In this document: positions 40,208 to 52,662 of the stretch, piece by piece
Position numbering within the stretch: position 1 is the first letter of the stretch
How the letters are laid out: every line of letters starts with the position of its first letter
Assembly: GCA_028274465.1 (NCBI GenBank)
Contig: CM051455.1
Location: forward strand, 91,768,365-91,832,364
Source of the DNA: Plantago ovata
Lineage: Eukaryota; Streptophyta; Magnoliopsida; Lamiales; Plantaginaceae
DNA: 64,000 nt
Reading direction: 5' to 3'
The notes under the pieces: model-generated
Databases searched by the model: none
What the model saw: the letters and a program-made list of their open reading frames with translations, nothing else
What the model was told of the DNA's origin: nothing
Position numbers and translations under genes: made by a program

Positions 40208-43200
40208 CTAGAGCCAGTCAGCTTTATGCTTAATGCCTAGATTAACATAATGTCTTAAGTGGGCATCTACTGATAAGACCTTCGTGAAAGGATCTGCCAC
40301 GTTGTTCGTGGTTGAGACACGTTCTATACTAACTTCTCCTCTATCAATAATCTCACGTATAATGTGATACTTTCTAAGTACATGTTTGTTCTTGTTTGTA
40401 GATCTAGGCTCCTTGGCTTGAGCGACGGCGCCCGTGTTGTCACAATAAATCCTTATTGGACTAGGAGCAGGAACAACCCTCAATTCCTTCAAGAACTCTG
40501 AAATCCAGACAGCTTCTTTCGATGCTTCTGATGCAGCAATGTACTCGACTTCTGTGGCTGAGTCAGCAATCGTGGCTTTCTTAGAACTCTTCCAACAGAT
40601 AGCTCCTCCGTTCAATTTGAATACGATCCTGTCTGTGACTTAAAGTCATCAGGATCTAATTCAAATCCAGCGTCGACATAACCAGACATCTTTAATTCTG
40701 GTTCTCCACCAAACACCAAGAACATTTCCTTAGTCCGTCGAAGGTACTTAAGAATGTTCTTTACAGCAGTCCAGTGAGGTACTCCTGGATTCTGTTGGTG
40801 TCGACAAGTGACACTAAGCGCATATGCCACATCTGGCCTTGTGCAATTCATTGCATACATAATAGACCCTACTGCCGAAGCATAGGGCACACGACTCATT
40901 GCCTTTCTTTCTTTCATCAGTTTTAGGACTATCCTTAACTGATAGCACGATCCCATGCCTAGCTGGGAGAAAGCCTCTCTTTTAGTCGTCAATCTTATAA
41001 CGCTTCAGTATTTTGTCGATGTAGGTGGACTGTGTCAATCCTAACATCCTCTAGGACCTATCTCTATAGATCTTTATCCCTAGGATGTAGTTCGCTTCAC
41101 TCAAGTTCTTCATTGAGAAGGTACTTGATAACCAAACTTTAGCCTCTTCTAGCATAGAGACATTGTTTCCCATGATCAAAATGTCATCAACATAAATGAT
41201 CATGAAAACGACTCCCTTGTCGCTGTGTTTAGTGTAGACACAGGGATCTTCTACGCTTCTGACGAAGTCAAACGATTTGACAGCTTCGTCAAAGCGGATA
41301 TTCCAGCTCCTAGACGCTTGCTTTAACCCATAGATGGATCTCTGTAATTTGCATACAGCAGTTGGCCTGGTTTAACTAATAAAACCTTCCGGCTGTACCA
41401 TATAGACCTCTTCCTCAAGGTTTCCATTGAGGAAGGCAGTCTTTACATCCATCTGCCAGATATCATAATCATAGTAGGCAACTATCGCAAGTAGAATTCG
41501 AATAGATTTCAACTTTTCTACCGGTGAAAAGGTTTCATCATAATCGATGCCATACCTTTGTGTGTAGCCCTTCGCCACAAGTCTAGCCTTGTGCGTTTGT
41601 ACCTTGCCATCGGCATCTGTCTTTCGTTTAAAGACCCATTTGCACCCAATAGGTCTAACCCCTTGGGGCAAGTCTACCAAGCTCCAAACTTGGTTCAGGT
41701 ACATGGAGTCTATTTCCAATTCCATGACCTCTTGCCATCTGTCTGAGTCAATATCATTTATTGCCTCTTTGTAGGTCTCGGGGTCTTCCCGATCTGATAA
41801 GCCAACATCAAGTTCACTGATGTCTTCTATCATAAGGCTTTGTTTCTGAGGTCCCTTTGAGATCCTCTTCCACCTACGGAGCTCGACTGGTGATTCTATC
41901 GGCGTTTCTGGTGCTTTTCTTTTTTGGCTTCGTGTAACACGAACATTATCAGTGGGCACTGATGCAGCCGATCGCGTGCTACGGCCCTGTTCCCTAGCGG
42001 GAGGCTGCTCTTGTGCAACTTGTTGCACAGGTTGATTGACAACGGGTTCTATTGGTGTGGTTTCAACTGTTGATCTAATCACAGGACTCCCACTGACTAT
42101 GGCATGCCTAGCAAGTGTCATATCATTACCCTTGTCTGCTTCGAAAGCTCCCACTGAACTTGAGTCCAAATCAGAAGATTTAGAGAACTCATGTTCGCGC
42201 GTGTCAAAGTCTTGAATTTCTTCAAGTTCTATCATATCAGCTAACCTCTCTTCTTCGAGGTATTCTGCTTCTAAAAACTTGACGTTTCTAGATACTATCA
42301 CCTTGTGATCTTCAGCATGATAGAATTCATAGCCTCTCGTCTGACGAGGATAGCCTATGAAATAAACTTTGACACCCTTGGCATCTAACTTATCAGTGAA
42401 CAACAATTTGACTATCGTAGGACAGCCCAAGGTCTAAGATAGCCCAGTGAGGGCTTCTTTCCTTTCTATAACTCATAAGGAGTTTTCTCCACTGATTTAG
42501 ATGGTACACGGTTCAGAATGTAGATTGCAGTTTGTAGCGCATATCCCCATAGATATTTTGGAAGAGTCGAGAATCCAATCATTGATCTCACCATATCCAG
42601 CAGGATTCGATTCCTTCTCTCAGACACACCATTTAATTGTGGTGTTCCAGGAGGGGTCCATTGCGATTGAATTCCATTCTCCTTCAAGTAGTCGATAAAT
42701 TCTTCACTAAGGTATTCACCTCCTCGATCTGATCGAAGAGTGACTATCCTTAGGTTCAATTCATTCTCGACCTCATTCCTAAACTCCTTGAATTTACCAA
42801 AGGTCTCAGATTTATTCTTCATAAGATAAATATATCCATACCTTGAGAAATCGTCAGTAAAGGTAACGAAGTAAGAATAACCTCCACGTGCTTGGACTTT
42901 AAAATGTCCACATACATCAGTATGTATGAGGTCTAAGCAGTGAGTGGCACGAACACCTTGTCCAACAAAGGGTTTGTTCGTCATCTTACCCTTAACACAT
43001 GATTCGAATGTACCATATGATTCAAAATCAAATGGTTCTAAGTAGTCCAACTTCCTTAGTCTTTGAATCCGTGTTTCATTGATATGGCCTAGCCGACAAT
43101 GCCATAGATAAGATGGATTATTCTTCCTACTTGAAGACGGTTGTTTGTTATGTATTTCAAATAAAGGTAGACTACTTTGCAAAATATATAAACCATTCAC

Positions 43201-43500
43201 TAAGCGAGCTTTTCCATAATACTGGTCATTTAACGAAAAATAACAAGTATTATTAGCAAAGCGAAAGGAAAAACCCAAATTGTCCAACAATGTTATGAAA
43301 ATAATATTTCTGACAATGGATGGAACAAAATAAACGTTATCAAGTTCTAAACATTGTCCTGATGGTAAATCTATCTTGCAGCGTCCAACACGTTTGGCTT
43401 CAACTGGATTGTCGTTCCCAACATGCAAGTCGATTTCACCTTGCTTGACTAGCTTGTGTTCAATTAGCCTCATGCACATTATTACAAATGTGTGAGCCAC
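40208..43500 (-). pseudogene. C2 integrase, reverse transcriptase and RNase H
   Basis: In sense order: an integrase zinc-binding region ([14 protein letters not shown] ... CVKGKM) near 43130-42960, then core blocks [24 protein letters not shown] and [21 protein letters not shown] (D-D-E). Reverse transcriptase spans about 41770-41040 with GCKWVFKRKTDADG and IWQMDVKTAFLNGNLEEEVYM. RNase H has DSATEVEYIAASEASKEAVWI and CDNTGAVAQAKEPRS, ending near 40208 just before the polypurine tract. It would copy and insert element DNA. Broken in a few places, chiefly in the reverse transcriptase half. Confidence 0.9.
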
Positions 43501-44362
43501 AAGCTGTATCTAATACCCAACCATTGGAGTCAGAAGTAGTCATGTTCATTTCAATAACAAACATACCTGAGCTAGAAGTTGGCGGCATTTTAGCTTGACC
43601 TGCCCTCAATTGAGGACAATCCTTCTTCCAATGGCCCTTGAGTTTGCAATAGATACAAATCTTCATCCTAAGTCGAAACTTAGCCATCTTACGATTGCGT
43701 GCATTCTTGCCACCCTTGTTCCTTTTGGGTCTACGATTGACCCTTAAAAACTCGTTGGCAATAGGTCTCTCAGCAATCGACTCTGTTGCTGCCCCGACTT
43801 CGGGATTCTGAATAGATTGCAACAACCTTTGCACGATCAAGATAATGGAAGCCTTAGCTTCTAGCTCCAAGCCATATCCAACAAGTTGAAAGAGAAAATC
43901 AATCAATGACTTGACTTGTTCAGGCGACAACTCTTCTGTCTCAAGTCTTTGGATAAGCATGATCTTGATAGCTTCGAACCCTTCACACATCCTTGGAGTA
44001 TCCAAGAATGAGGAGAGATATCTCACAATCTCATATGGTTCCTTGTCTCGACATGGTCCAACCCTATTGTCAGACATAGCATTCAGCAACAAATTCTTCA
44101 CAAACTCGGCCCTTTCCACTGACATCTCATAATAGCAATCATAGGTTGCAGTAGTCAATTCAGTGGGAGGTGAAGGGATAGGTTCGTCTAACACATACTC
44201 AACCTCGTTGTGCCATAGCACCCTTCGTACCTCATGGATCCAATCCACATAGTTTGGTCCTATTAGCTTTTGCAACTCCAAGTTGGCAATGAGCTCGGAG
44301 GACGGTATAGCCATTTTTGTTTTCCTAAGGAGAAATAGTATAGACCGAAAATAATAAATCAA
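43460..44362 (-). CDS. gag: C2 Gag with start of protease
   Basis: A 300-codon frame. Residues about 35-200 form a Copia Gag domain ([58 protein letters not shown]). A basic RNA-binding stretch ([19 protein letters not shown]) and a zinc knuckle [14 protein letters not shown] follow at about 235-250. The frame continues into the protease active site, [12 protein letters not shown], a D-T-A-like variant common in Copia. The methionine in [19 protein letters not shown] fits other Gag starts better than the earlier one. Confidence 0.88.
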   Translation of the reverse strand: MIYYFRSILFLLRKTKMAIPSSELIANLELQKLIGPNYVDWIHEVRRVLWHNEVEYVLDEPIPSPPTELTTATYDCYYEMSVERAEFVKNLLLNAMSDNRVGPCRDKEPYEIVRYLSSFLDTPRMCEGFEAIKIMLIQRLETEELSPEQVKSLIDFLFQLVGYGLELEAKASIILIVQRLLQSIQNPEVGAATESIAERPIANEFLRVNRRPKRNKGGKNARNRKMAKFRLRMKICIYCKLKGHWKKDCPQLRAGQAKMPPTSSSGMFVIEMNMTTSDSNGWVLDTACGSHICNNVHEAN

Positions 44363-45526
44363 CTATTGAAATACTATTTCTAAATATACAGTCAACATAA
44401 CTAAACAACAAGGTCTTTTAGCTGTTTAGCTTCCACTATTTTCACATATGATTGCCCCCAAAACAAACATACGGGTAATGTCCAACAAGTTATCGTAGTG
44501 GCCAAGATCCAAATCCATACTATGTTATACTCCAACGGGGGCTGGTCGCATAACATAATATGACCGGTAGGACTATCCAATTGCGTCACGCAACTCTTGG
44601 GTGTTAAATCTAATTTATCCTGACGCTCTACATATTGTACCTATCGAGTTTTCTAGATACAATATGCATTAAGTTATAACCATAGGCTTACTCTAATCTG
44701 ACGATCACTGCGAGTCTGCAAGACGAGGTCGCCAATACAGGGAAACACAATGAAAGTTCAGAATTAAAGCACCCCATGGAAAGCATCTCAGAAAAACATA
44801 CGTATACATATTTCTGCACTTATATTGGTTGGGGCTTGTAGCTTGATGGTTGTTATCAGTCATCTACAAACAAATAAGGGCGTCGCCTACCCATCATGCG
44901 TGAGCGGTCTACACGTAATGGATGTCGCCTATCCATTCTAGTTCTAAACGCGGTCAAGCACATAATGGGCGCCGCCTACCCAGACATAAAAATATGCGGT
45001 ACGACAAATAAGAGGGTGCCGCCTACCCTCGCATGCATAGCGGTCGAACGGAAAGTAAAATACATGGTATTTAAACATGCATTGTCAAACAATAGCATAT
45101 CGAGCAAACAAACAAGTAGTAGCCTATGTGGATGCCAAATGACTTCATAATTTCATTATGAAAATTATAATCTCATACTTATAATCTTTATGAAAAATTG
45201 AAATTTTGGACTAGATTGAAAAATCGAAAATTCTATTGACCAGGTAGCAATTTTCGAAAACCCGAAGGACTCAATTGTAATTCTCGAAACCTTGGAGGTG
45301 TTAAATTTAAATTTCAAAAGTAGAAAGACTTACTTGTAATAAACAATAAATTGATAAATCACAAATAAGCGCCTTAACTTAATACTAATTAAATTTAACC
45401 CCTCTGGTTAATAATAATTACAATTAAATCATATTTATATTCCAAATATAAAATTCAATCCTCAAAATTTCCAAAAATTCGATTTTGCGTCCAACCCGAA
45501 AAATTAAATAAATATATATATATAAT
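44363..45526 (-). other. C2 leader, inner part
   Basis: Untranslated sequence between the primer site and gag. It has no gene. It contains the four-hairpin array at 44878-45030 and A+T-rich sequence toward 45526, where the composite inserted (ATACG duplication 45527-45531). Confidence 0.75.
44878..45045 (-). repeat. Tandem hairpin array in the C2 leader
   Basis: Four units 39-49 bp apart at 44878-44892, 44917-44937, 44966-44982 and 45012-45030. The loop is G(T/C)CGCCT on the plus strand (AGGCG(A/G)C in the element RNA). Stem pairs change together: AATGGAT/ATCCATT in one unit, GAGGGT/ACCCTC in another. Each unit is followed 10-15 bp later by GCGGT. Confidence 0.9.
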
Positions 45527-45531
45527 ATACG

Positions 45532-45870
45532 TTTAACGACCCGACCAATCCGACCGGCGTGGTTACTCCTAGACGGACCCACACACGTCCCAACAATATG
45601 ATATTGTCCGCTTTGGACCTGAGCCCGCACGGATTTGCTTTTGGAATCACCCAAAAGGCCTCATACCATGTGAGAGTGGTGGTCTAACATATATACCCTT
45701 TATTCCACTCACTATTAAGCGATGTGGGATGCGGGGTATTCAAACTACCCCCCTTAAAGCCTCGACGTCCTCGTCGAGCACCTCAAGTGGTGAGGGTGAC
45801 AAACTGACAATACCCTTACCAACCGTCCACCCGGTGCGGGCTTTGGGATGGTCTAGGCTCTGATACCAAC
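45532..45870 (-). mobile_element. TRIM-like element part: short LTR plus tiny interior
   Basis: In minus sense: a Met-type primer site (GTTGGTATCAGAGCC, 45870-45857), a 128-bp interior with no coding capacity (45743-45870) holding a GCTCGACGAGGACGTCGAGGC palindromic stretch, a polypurine tract (TTTAAGGGGGGTAG) and a 211-bp LTR (45742-45532). Size and layout fit TRIM elements, which lack genes and use the proteins of other elements. On its 5' side the expected short LTR is replaced by the 2.5-kb chromovirus LTR. The second copy of the short LTR is at 48397-48608, in the opposite direction, about 97% identical. Confidence 0.8.
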
Positions 45871-48394
45871 TGTAACGGTATCAGTTTTTGAAAACAAAAT
45901 AATTTCTTGAAAAAGAAAATCCAAAATATCTTTAATAGCAACGGTCGGCAATCAATGCCAAAATAATCTTTGACGCGCACAGCGCTAACAGAAACAAGTA
46001 AATATCCAACGGTAACTTAAAATTCAAATGAAACAACGAGTGAAGACGGTAAAAAGTTCATCTTCTTATTTTGAAATAAATTCCCAAGACACCCCAGACC
46101 CTTCTCTCAGTCGTTGGCATCCTATTCGCGAACATCCTCAGCAGTATCTGGAAGGAAGAAATTTTGAAAACAAAGAGAGTGTGAGATAAAGGATCTCAGT
46201 GAGGTTCTAAGTTAAAAACAGAAAGTAAACAGTTTTGAAATCAAAATCCTTTTCAGTAAAGCAAATAAACAGAACAGATCACATAAAAGAATAACAGAAC
46301 AGATAAGTTGAAGACCGTTGGTGCAGCCCGCCTTATTGCTCCTACTCCCAGAATGCCCTTATAACTCCCTCCAGAGGGTGCACAACTCCGGACAGAAACA
46401 GAAACCCCCGTGTACTTTGGAGAAACAGAACCTACGACCCTAATAGAACTCAGCGACTTCTGCCTCGCGCCTAAAAGGGATTAGACTACGCAATAATCAA
46501 GCAAACCCGATAGTCCTCTACTACCCAAGCCTACCTAATTACAACCTAATCGACCGGTCACACAGAAACAGAACAGATACAGAACAAACAGATACAGATA
46601 ATCAAACACCGAGAAGTGTTCTTGCAGAAAAGTTAATCCAGAACAGTGTAGCAATAAACAGAGAGAGTAAATAGTCATACTTAGGACTTAAATACTTTTA
46701 CGCGGAAGCATACAGTAAAACAGTATATATAGTAATAGGTACAACTTGTAACATATCCTTCCAGTTTTTCGCAAATAAATAAGTTTAGGGGTGAACACTC
46801 ACCTCAACTTGCAAGCAAAAGATCTCCAACGAGCAGTGAGCTTACGGGTTATCGAACAACGGAGAACCTAAAGAGAAAGTACTAATTACACTTTAGAAGT
46901 CGAACGGACGGAAAGAAAAAGATTGATAAAGAAGTGGTAAAGACGGGGTTCGAACTTGGGACCTCTAAGTTATTCAAGCAAGGACCTAACCAACTAGGCT
47001 AGCAAGTCAAGTCATTACTAAAGTACAAAAACAGAAACTAAGTTGAAACATTTTCAGAAATACTCTTTCGGTTTTCAGACTCTGGAAATTACCAAAATAC
47101 CCTCAGTGGTAAATTGCAAAAAGATCCTTTTCGAAATCAGAAAGTACAAACAAAACCAGAAGCTTTCCAAACATACATATCAGTCTCCACAGAATAAAAA
47201 GGTTTACGAAAAAGTCCTCTGTCAGTCAACTACGGTCAAAGTTTAATTGCAAAAAGGTCCTTTAGGTTTTCAGACTTCCCAAATCAGTCCACAAGGTTCA
47301 AACAAATATCACTAAAGTCCAAATCAGTCCTTTTCAAAGTCAACAGAAAACTATGGTCAACATACGAGGTCAACAACCAAAACAAGTCCAACAACAGCAA
47401 CAACATTCTAACAAATCCTAAGTCCCGGTTCTCAGTTCGAATCAAAATAACAAGGCCAGAAGGTACAAGGGTAAAACGGTCCAGGGGCAAAAAGTCCAAA
47501 ACAGAATACGAATTACAAATCGAAAGAAACAGTAAGGAAATTGAGATTACCTTCGAAAGGGGATAGAGTCAATCTGCAAATCGAATGAATACCAAAAAGA
47601 AAAGAAATCAAAACGAGATTCGAATCGAAACGCAATCGAGATTGAATTCAAACCGGTCAAAGAGGGGACGACTTACCGAACTCGGATCGGAACAGAAAGA
47701 AACTGGCAAGATCGAATCGGTGGCGTCGAGCGAACCGGAATGGCGAACAGATCGGGAACAAGCGGCGGCGGCGGCGAAATCAGACGGCAGAGCGGACAGA
47801 AACGAGCGGCGGCGCGGCGACTCGAATCGGAATGGAACGGACGGACGGATCGAACAGATCGGCGCGGTGGCGACGCACGAACAACAACGGGACGGATCAA
47901 ACGGATCGGCGCGACGGAATGGGCGGCGCGATCGAACGGCGGCGACGAACGGCAAACCGCGGCGACGACGATGCGAGCGAACAGAACAGGCGGCGACGAA
48001 CAGAGCAGCAACGGAGGCGGTGAGATCGGAATTGAACGGAGCAGAACAGGCGGCTTCCTCTTCTCTCTTTCTCTCTCCTTTTTTTTCTTTCTTTCTTTCT
48101 TTCTCTATCTCTTTAAACGGCAAGCAAGAATGAGAGGGAGGAATAACTGATTAGGGTTAGGGTTTAGGTCTAAAGGGCCGGTCAATGGGCCTTGACTGGG
48201 CTAAAGAATGGGCCAAAAGAGGTCAGAAAGTCCAGACTTCCAGCTCGATCCAAACGTAACGAAACGAACTAGTTTACGGGAAATTAATCAAATAATTATC
48301 GAATAAATAATTTACTCTGATAATTAATTAACTAAATTAAATAATTAAATAATTAAATAATACATAAATAAATAATAAAAAAAGACGGGGTGTT
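45871..48394 (-). repeat. G3-type 2.5-kb LTR, minus orientation
   Basis: Inverted copy of 56314-58822, about 97% identical where compared, beginning TGTAACGGTATCAG and ending near GACGGGGTGTT. Together the two copies are a 2.5-kb inverted repeat around the G3 interior. It carries the telo-box-like stretch (48151-48168), the CpG-dense segment (47640-48060) and the tRNA-like stretch (about 46944-47001). Confidence 0.9.
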
Positions 48395-48396
48395 TT

Positions 48397-48608
48397 TGTA
48401 ATACCCCGCATCCCACATCGCTTAATAGTGAGTGGAATAAACGGTATATATGTTAGACCACCACTCTCACATGGTATGAGGCCTTTTGGGTGATTCCAAA
48501 AGCAAATCCGTGCGGGCTCAGGTCCAAAGCGGACAATATCATACTGTTGGGACGTGTGCGGGTCCGTTCAGGAGTAACCACGCCGGCCGGATTGGTCGGG
48601 TCGTTACA
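48397..48608 (+). repeat. Short (TRIM-type) LTR in front of the G3 interior
   Basis: 212 bp from TGTAATACCCCGC to CGGGTCGTTACA, directly followed by the G3 primer site. It is unrelated to the 3' LTR of G3, but about 97% identical to the TRIM LTR at 45532-45742 in reverse. Confidence 0.9.
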
Positions 48609-48610
48609 GT

Positions 48611-48622
48611 TGGTATCAGAGC
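48611..48622 (+). promoter_or_regulatory. G3 primer binding site
   Basis: TGGTATCAGAGC, two bases after the short LTR; initiator tRNA-Met type. Confidence 0.93.
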
Positions 48623-48884
48623 TTGAGTTCTAACTCAAGCTTGCTAGGATAGGATCTTTTGACCTTTGGGGTGTGTGTGAGGGTCCGAGTCGCTGGTTAG
48701 GTCTTGTATTTTCTGTTGCTTTTCTGATTCGAGTCTTGCGTACTAACCTTAAACCGTTTCTTCATCTTCTCTGTTCCGATTCTGACGACTTCTGATCCGT
48801 TTCTGAAACTGTTGACCTTCCGTGGTTGTTTTGATTTTGACGTAGTTATTAACTAGTTAAATACGCGTGTGCTTACAGATAGGT

Positions 48885-49337
48885 ATGAGTTCTGAAAAGA
48901 AAGTCATCCGTTACCGCCTAGTCGAAAGAGAGTTTAACCCTTATACCTCCGTTCCCGTCGTTGGCGTTTACCCTGGATGCGTGATGGACAGGGTCGTTCG
49001 TGAACGAGATCACTACTGGCTGGAAAACTTTAAGCTTCGAGACGAAATAGCAACGAAGGATGTGGAAATCAGATTCCTTAAGACGGCTTTACGCGCCGTA
49101 AAGGAGCACTCTGGCTTTGTTTCGTTAACCACGTCCAACCTAGGCACCATGATTCGCAAGAGGAAGGCTCGGACGACGTTCCCAGAGGGTTGCGGACCAT
49201 CACGTAGAGTGGAGAGTGAAGGAGAACCCGAAGAAGAATCTGAAGAAGAACCCGAGGAGGACACCTCTGAGGAAGAAGGAGGAGATGTTCACGTGCCCGA
49301 ACGACGTTCCAAAGATGATATCGAGGACGCTTATTAG
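48885..49337 (+). CDS. Extra ORF upstream of G3 gag
   Basis: An open frame of 150 codons from the methionine in MSSEKKVIRYRLVEREFNP (an earlier in-frame ATG at 48867 would add six residues). The first 50 residues are mixed, with PVVGVYPGCVMDRVV. Residues about 50-85 look like an amphipathic or coiled-coil helix (WLENFKLRDEIATKDVEIRF). A basic RKRKAR patch follows, possibly a nuclear signal, then a strongly acidic tail of repeated EPEEESEEE. It sits between primer site and gag, where most Gypsy elements have only leader. Ogre elements are known to carry an ORF in this position, but I do not see similarity. Function unknown; it is among the longest undamaged small frames in the element. Confidence 0.6.
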   Translation: MSSEKKVIRYRLVEREFNPYTSVPVVGVYPGCVMDRVVRERDHYWLENFKLRDEIATKDVEIRFLKTALRAVKEHSGFVSLTTSNLGTMIRKRKARTTFPEGCGPSRRVESEGEPEEESEEEPEEDTSEEEGGDVHVPERRSKDDIEDAY

Positions 49338-49702
49338 GATAGATGCCTTTTCGAGCTCGTACCGAACTTTCTTTTTGCCAAGCGAGTTTTTTTAGTTCAG
49401 CCGACTAAGAGTGTTTATGCTTTCCCGTTTACTTGACTCTGTGGTTTTCTGTTTTCTCGCTAAGACGAGTAGAGACCGGTTTTCCTTTGTTTAATTGCAT
49501 GCTTGGCTGTTTTGAGACTTCGTTGATTTCTTGTTTTTGCATTTTGTTTTAAAGTTCAAGGCATGTTTTCTTCTTCACTGCTCAGTTTATACCTGTTGTA
49601 GAAGATTAAGCTCTGGCCTTAGTTCTTTGTTTTTCCGTTCTTTTTCTAAGTTAGCGATTCGAGGTTGTTAAATCAACTGCTAAATAGTGCCCCTTTGTTA
49701 GA
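49338..49702 (+). other. G3 leader between extra ORF and gag
   Basis: T-rich, no frame or clear structure seen. Confidence 0.6.
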
Positions 49703-50605
49703 ATGAATCGCAGAAACACTCGTGGTGCCAGCAGCAATGGAAGTGGAGATGATCAGCATGCTGAAAATGGAGACCAAGTGGACCGTATCATCGCTGCTTT
49801 GGGAAATTTCTGCGAAACTATTCGCCGCGCTGGAGCACCACCTGTTCAGCCATCTCCTCCGCCACCACCACCGATCCAGACCATCGATCAAGCTACAGAA
49901 TGATTCACTCGTTTCCACCCTGAAAGGTTCGAGGGAACGCCTGATGCCCGTAAGGCCGAGCTCTGGATCGAAAGTATGGAGAACTTATTCTCGATCCTGC
50001 ACTATCCGAACGAGAGGAAAATTGAGCTTGCTGCTTTCCAGTTCGTGGTAGCCGCCAGGAACTGGTGGAGGACCGTGAATGCAAGATGGAGGCAAGAGGG
50101 AGTTGCTCGCACCTGGGAGAACTTCACCAAGGATTTCATGGACAAGTACGTGCCTCGCCTGGTCCGCGAGAACCGGAGAGACGAGTTCCAAGCTTTGGTT
50201 CAAGGGAACATGGATGTTGCCGGCTATGACTCAGAATTTACCCGACTACTGAAGTATGTGCCGCATTTCCAGGACGATGAACGAGAGAAGGTTCGTCACT
50301 TTGCGAAGGGTCTGAACTCTGAGATCCGGTACAGTTTGTTTGGGACCAACATGCCTACCTACCTCAAGGCTGTCGAACTCGCCTCCGAGGTAGAAAGTGG
50401 TCTCAAGGAGATCAAGATGACTGATAAGCCATACTCTAGCAAGAGGAACTACTCTAGTTCTTCTGGGAGCCATGGAGGAGGAAGCCAATCTGGATACAAG
50501 AGGGAGAGTCGAGGTGGATATCAATCTGGATATCAAGCACCACCGGCGAAGTATCCCCGTAATCAGCAGGACAACCGTTCCCGCAACACCACTGGAGGGT
50601 CTGGG
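49703..50605 (+). pseudogene. G3 Gag, capsid part
   Basis: The start MNRRNTRGASSNGSGDDQH and a proline-rich stretch (PPPPPPIQ) are followed by the chromovirus Gag domain: FHPERFEGTPDA-type wording, MENLFSILHYPNERKIELAAFQFVVAARNWW, FTKDFMDKYVPRLVRENRRDEF and FAKGLNSEIRYSLFGTNMPTYLKAVELA. A serine/glycine/arginine-rich tail then leads to the insertion point of a C2-family LTR. It would form the particle. Broken at about one point, besides the insertion that separates it from its zinc knuckles. Confidence 0.85.
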
Positions 50606-52662
50606 TGATAGTGTATATGTCCTAGAGACAGTCCTTACTAAGGGCATGGTGCCCTTATAGAGGACATATATGTACTATTACACAGGTCAACGTAATATAA
50701 TATATGTTTGTTGCATTTTACTATTGAGTATCGCTTTCATATTTATATTACACCAGGCTGCAGCATGTCATATCTTTATTACTGTCTGTATTGATATTAA
50801 ACATGTCCCCTCGGATAGATGACCGATCACACAGTTAGTGGGAGCTATGTGAGTTATCATTTATCCCAAACTCTCCCTAGTCGTGGTTCATCTCGGATGT
50901 GGGGGTCTGAATGAACCTGACAAGACTAGTATGCATGGAGGTTATACTTGTTGGAGCAAGTGTGAGCCGATCCCACGGCCACGGAACGGATTGTTGGACA
51001 ATGGAGAAACGTTCCCATAACTGCGCATAGTTGTTCGAAGAATCTTTATCGAACAATGGAAGTACCCACCGGACACTCCCATCGATGTATACTCTACACC
51101 GAAGTGTCTATGGGAACCGGTGAGTTGTCGAAGTGATGCCATTCGTCCTTTGTACTTACAGGACTTTATCATCACATTTGTTGCCCCATATCCTTGGTGG
51201 ACCCGTCGATGCCAGCTCTGAATAAGCAGCTGACCTAAGACACGATCCAGGATTATGGCTAAATACAAATGGGGGTGATAAGTGATTCTGTGAAGGATTC
51301 ATCTCTCAAGTGTAGCACAGGAGAGCACTGCTCATAGTCGTTCATAGTTGTGATGGTAAAACCGCTGGCCAGCGTATCAGTATTATTATGATGGTCATAA
51401 TAGATATTGGATTCACCATGCAACTCACTGAAGACGCCCGTGGATGTATTATTGGGATAGACACTTCATCGATCCTAGATACATTCGAGCAAGTCAGATG
51501 AAGGGACGTTACCATCGCCGCGTTGAGCGCAACAGGCTTCGCAACGAAAGGGTTAGCTTTGAGAAACCTCTCAAACGTCCTCACGTATTAATATTGCAAA
51601 TGGAACCGTCTAGGAATTCCATGTTGCCTAGTCTAGGACTTGCTTAATACGATGAGGCCCTATGGGTCACACTATGTGGTGATTCAGTCTATCAGAATAT
51701 CCTTGAAGATGGAATCGCAATTAATTTGGAATTAATTATGATTGATGGATTAGAATTGATTTGAAATTAATTATAATATTTGGTGGCTCAATTAATGATT
51801 TGGAATTATTAATTGAGTTGTTATTTTATGTAAATACAATTAAAGATTATATTTTGGAAATATAATGGAGGTTTGATTAAAAGGGATATGTTAATTTAGA
51901 ATTAACATATGCACATGGCAAAATCTACTTGGAGTTTGAATTGCCTTAGAACTATAAGTGGGTCCCAAAATCGGGACCCACCTACTGTCCCTGGGAGAGC
52001 GCGCGCGCGCGGTGATGGATGAGGGGAAGGAGTTCGACTCCTTCCTCTATTAGAAGTCCAAAGGATAAGTTAGATTTTCCTGATTGAGTTTTAATTTGAT
52101 TGGGAATGAATCTAGACTTGATATTGGTTTCCTTGTGCGATAAGAATTAGATTCTTATTCCTTTACGAAGTCTAATTGCTTATGCTTTAGGCTTCTATTG
52201 ACTACTATATATAGTAGACTATTAGAGAGTTTTTGACACAGACTTTTACAGTCATTCTACCCAGTTTTCTTAGAGAAAATAAAAACTCTCCCCTCCTCTA
52301 CAAGCCTACGCGCGCGCCACCTACCGGAGGAATCGCCGCCCCATTCACACAAAGAATATCCTAGCATTCTTTCCGATAGGTTGTTCATCCGTGGATACCA
52401 AGGTTGAGGTTCTAGGAGCTGGAAACTAACTTTTATTGTCTTGCAGATAATCAAAGTATTGCAGATATCTTCGACTTCGACGAAGGAGAAGATACACCGG
52501 ATTATTACGAACACTTGGAAGCTGCTTTGGAAGTAAGGTTAGTCTTCTAATTGACGTGTTTAAATATATACGGCATATACATAATCAATTAACCTGTATG
52601 TTAAGAAAATTTTTGAAATTCCATTGCGTACCCTAGGGGTAACTCTGACCGTATTTCTTACA
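50606..52662 (+). mobile_element. Solo LTR of the C2 Copia family inside G3 gag
   Basis: 2057 bp from TGATAGTGTATATG to CGTATTTCTTACA in plus orientation, homologous to the C2 LTRs in reverse. The flanks are CTGGG (50601-50605) and GTGGG (52663-52667), a duplication with one change. No interior is attached. It carries the same TATA palindrome (near 52200) and a G+C-alternating stretch near 51998-52012. Confidence 0.9.

Noticed and set aside
44878-45045. CRISPR-like array
   Set aside because: Repeats are short, diverged and hairpin-forming with irregular spacing, and the DNA is plant nuclear; an element leader array fits better.
40194-45526. A host gene beside the Copia element C2
   Set aside because: Everything between the LTRs is accounted for by polypurine tract, pol, gag and leader; the remaining leader has no coding signal.
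47585-48150. Arginine-rich open frames on both strands in the long LTR (also 56583-57088)
   Set aside because: They come from the CpG-dense segment, are open in several frames simultaneously and lie inside LTRs.
48151-48168. Interstitial telomere repeat
   Set aside because: Only about three units, at a fixed promoter-like place in both LTR copies; a telo-box reading is more economical.
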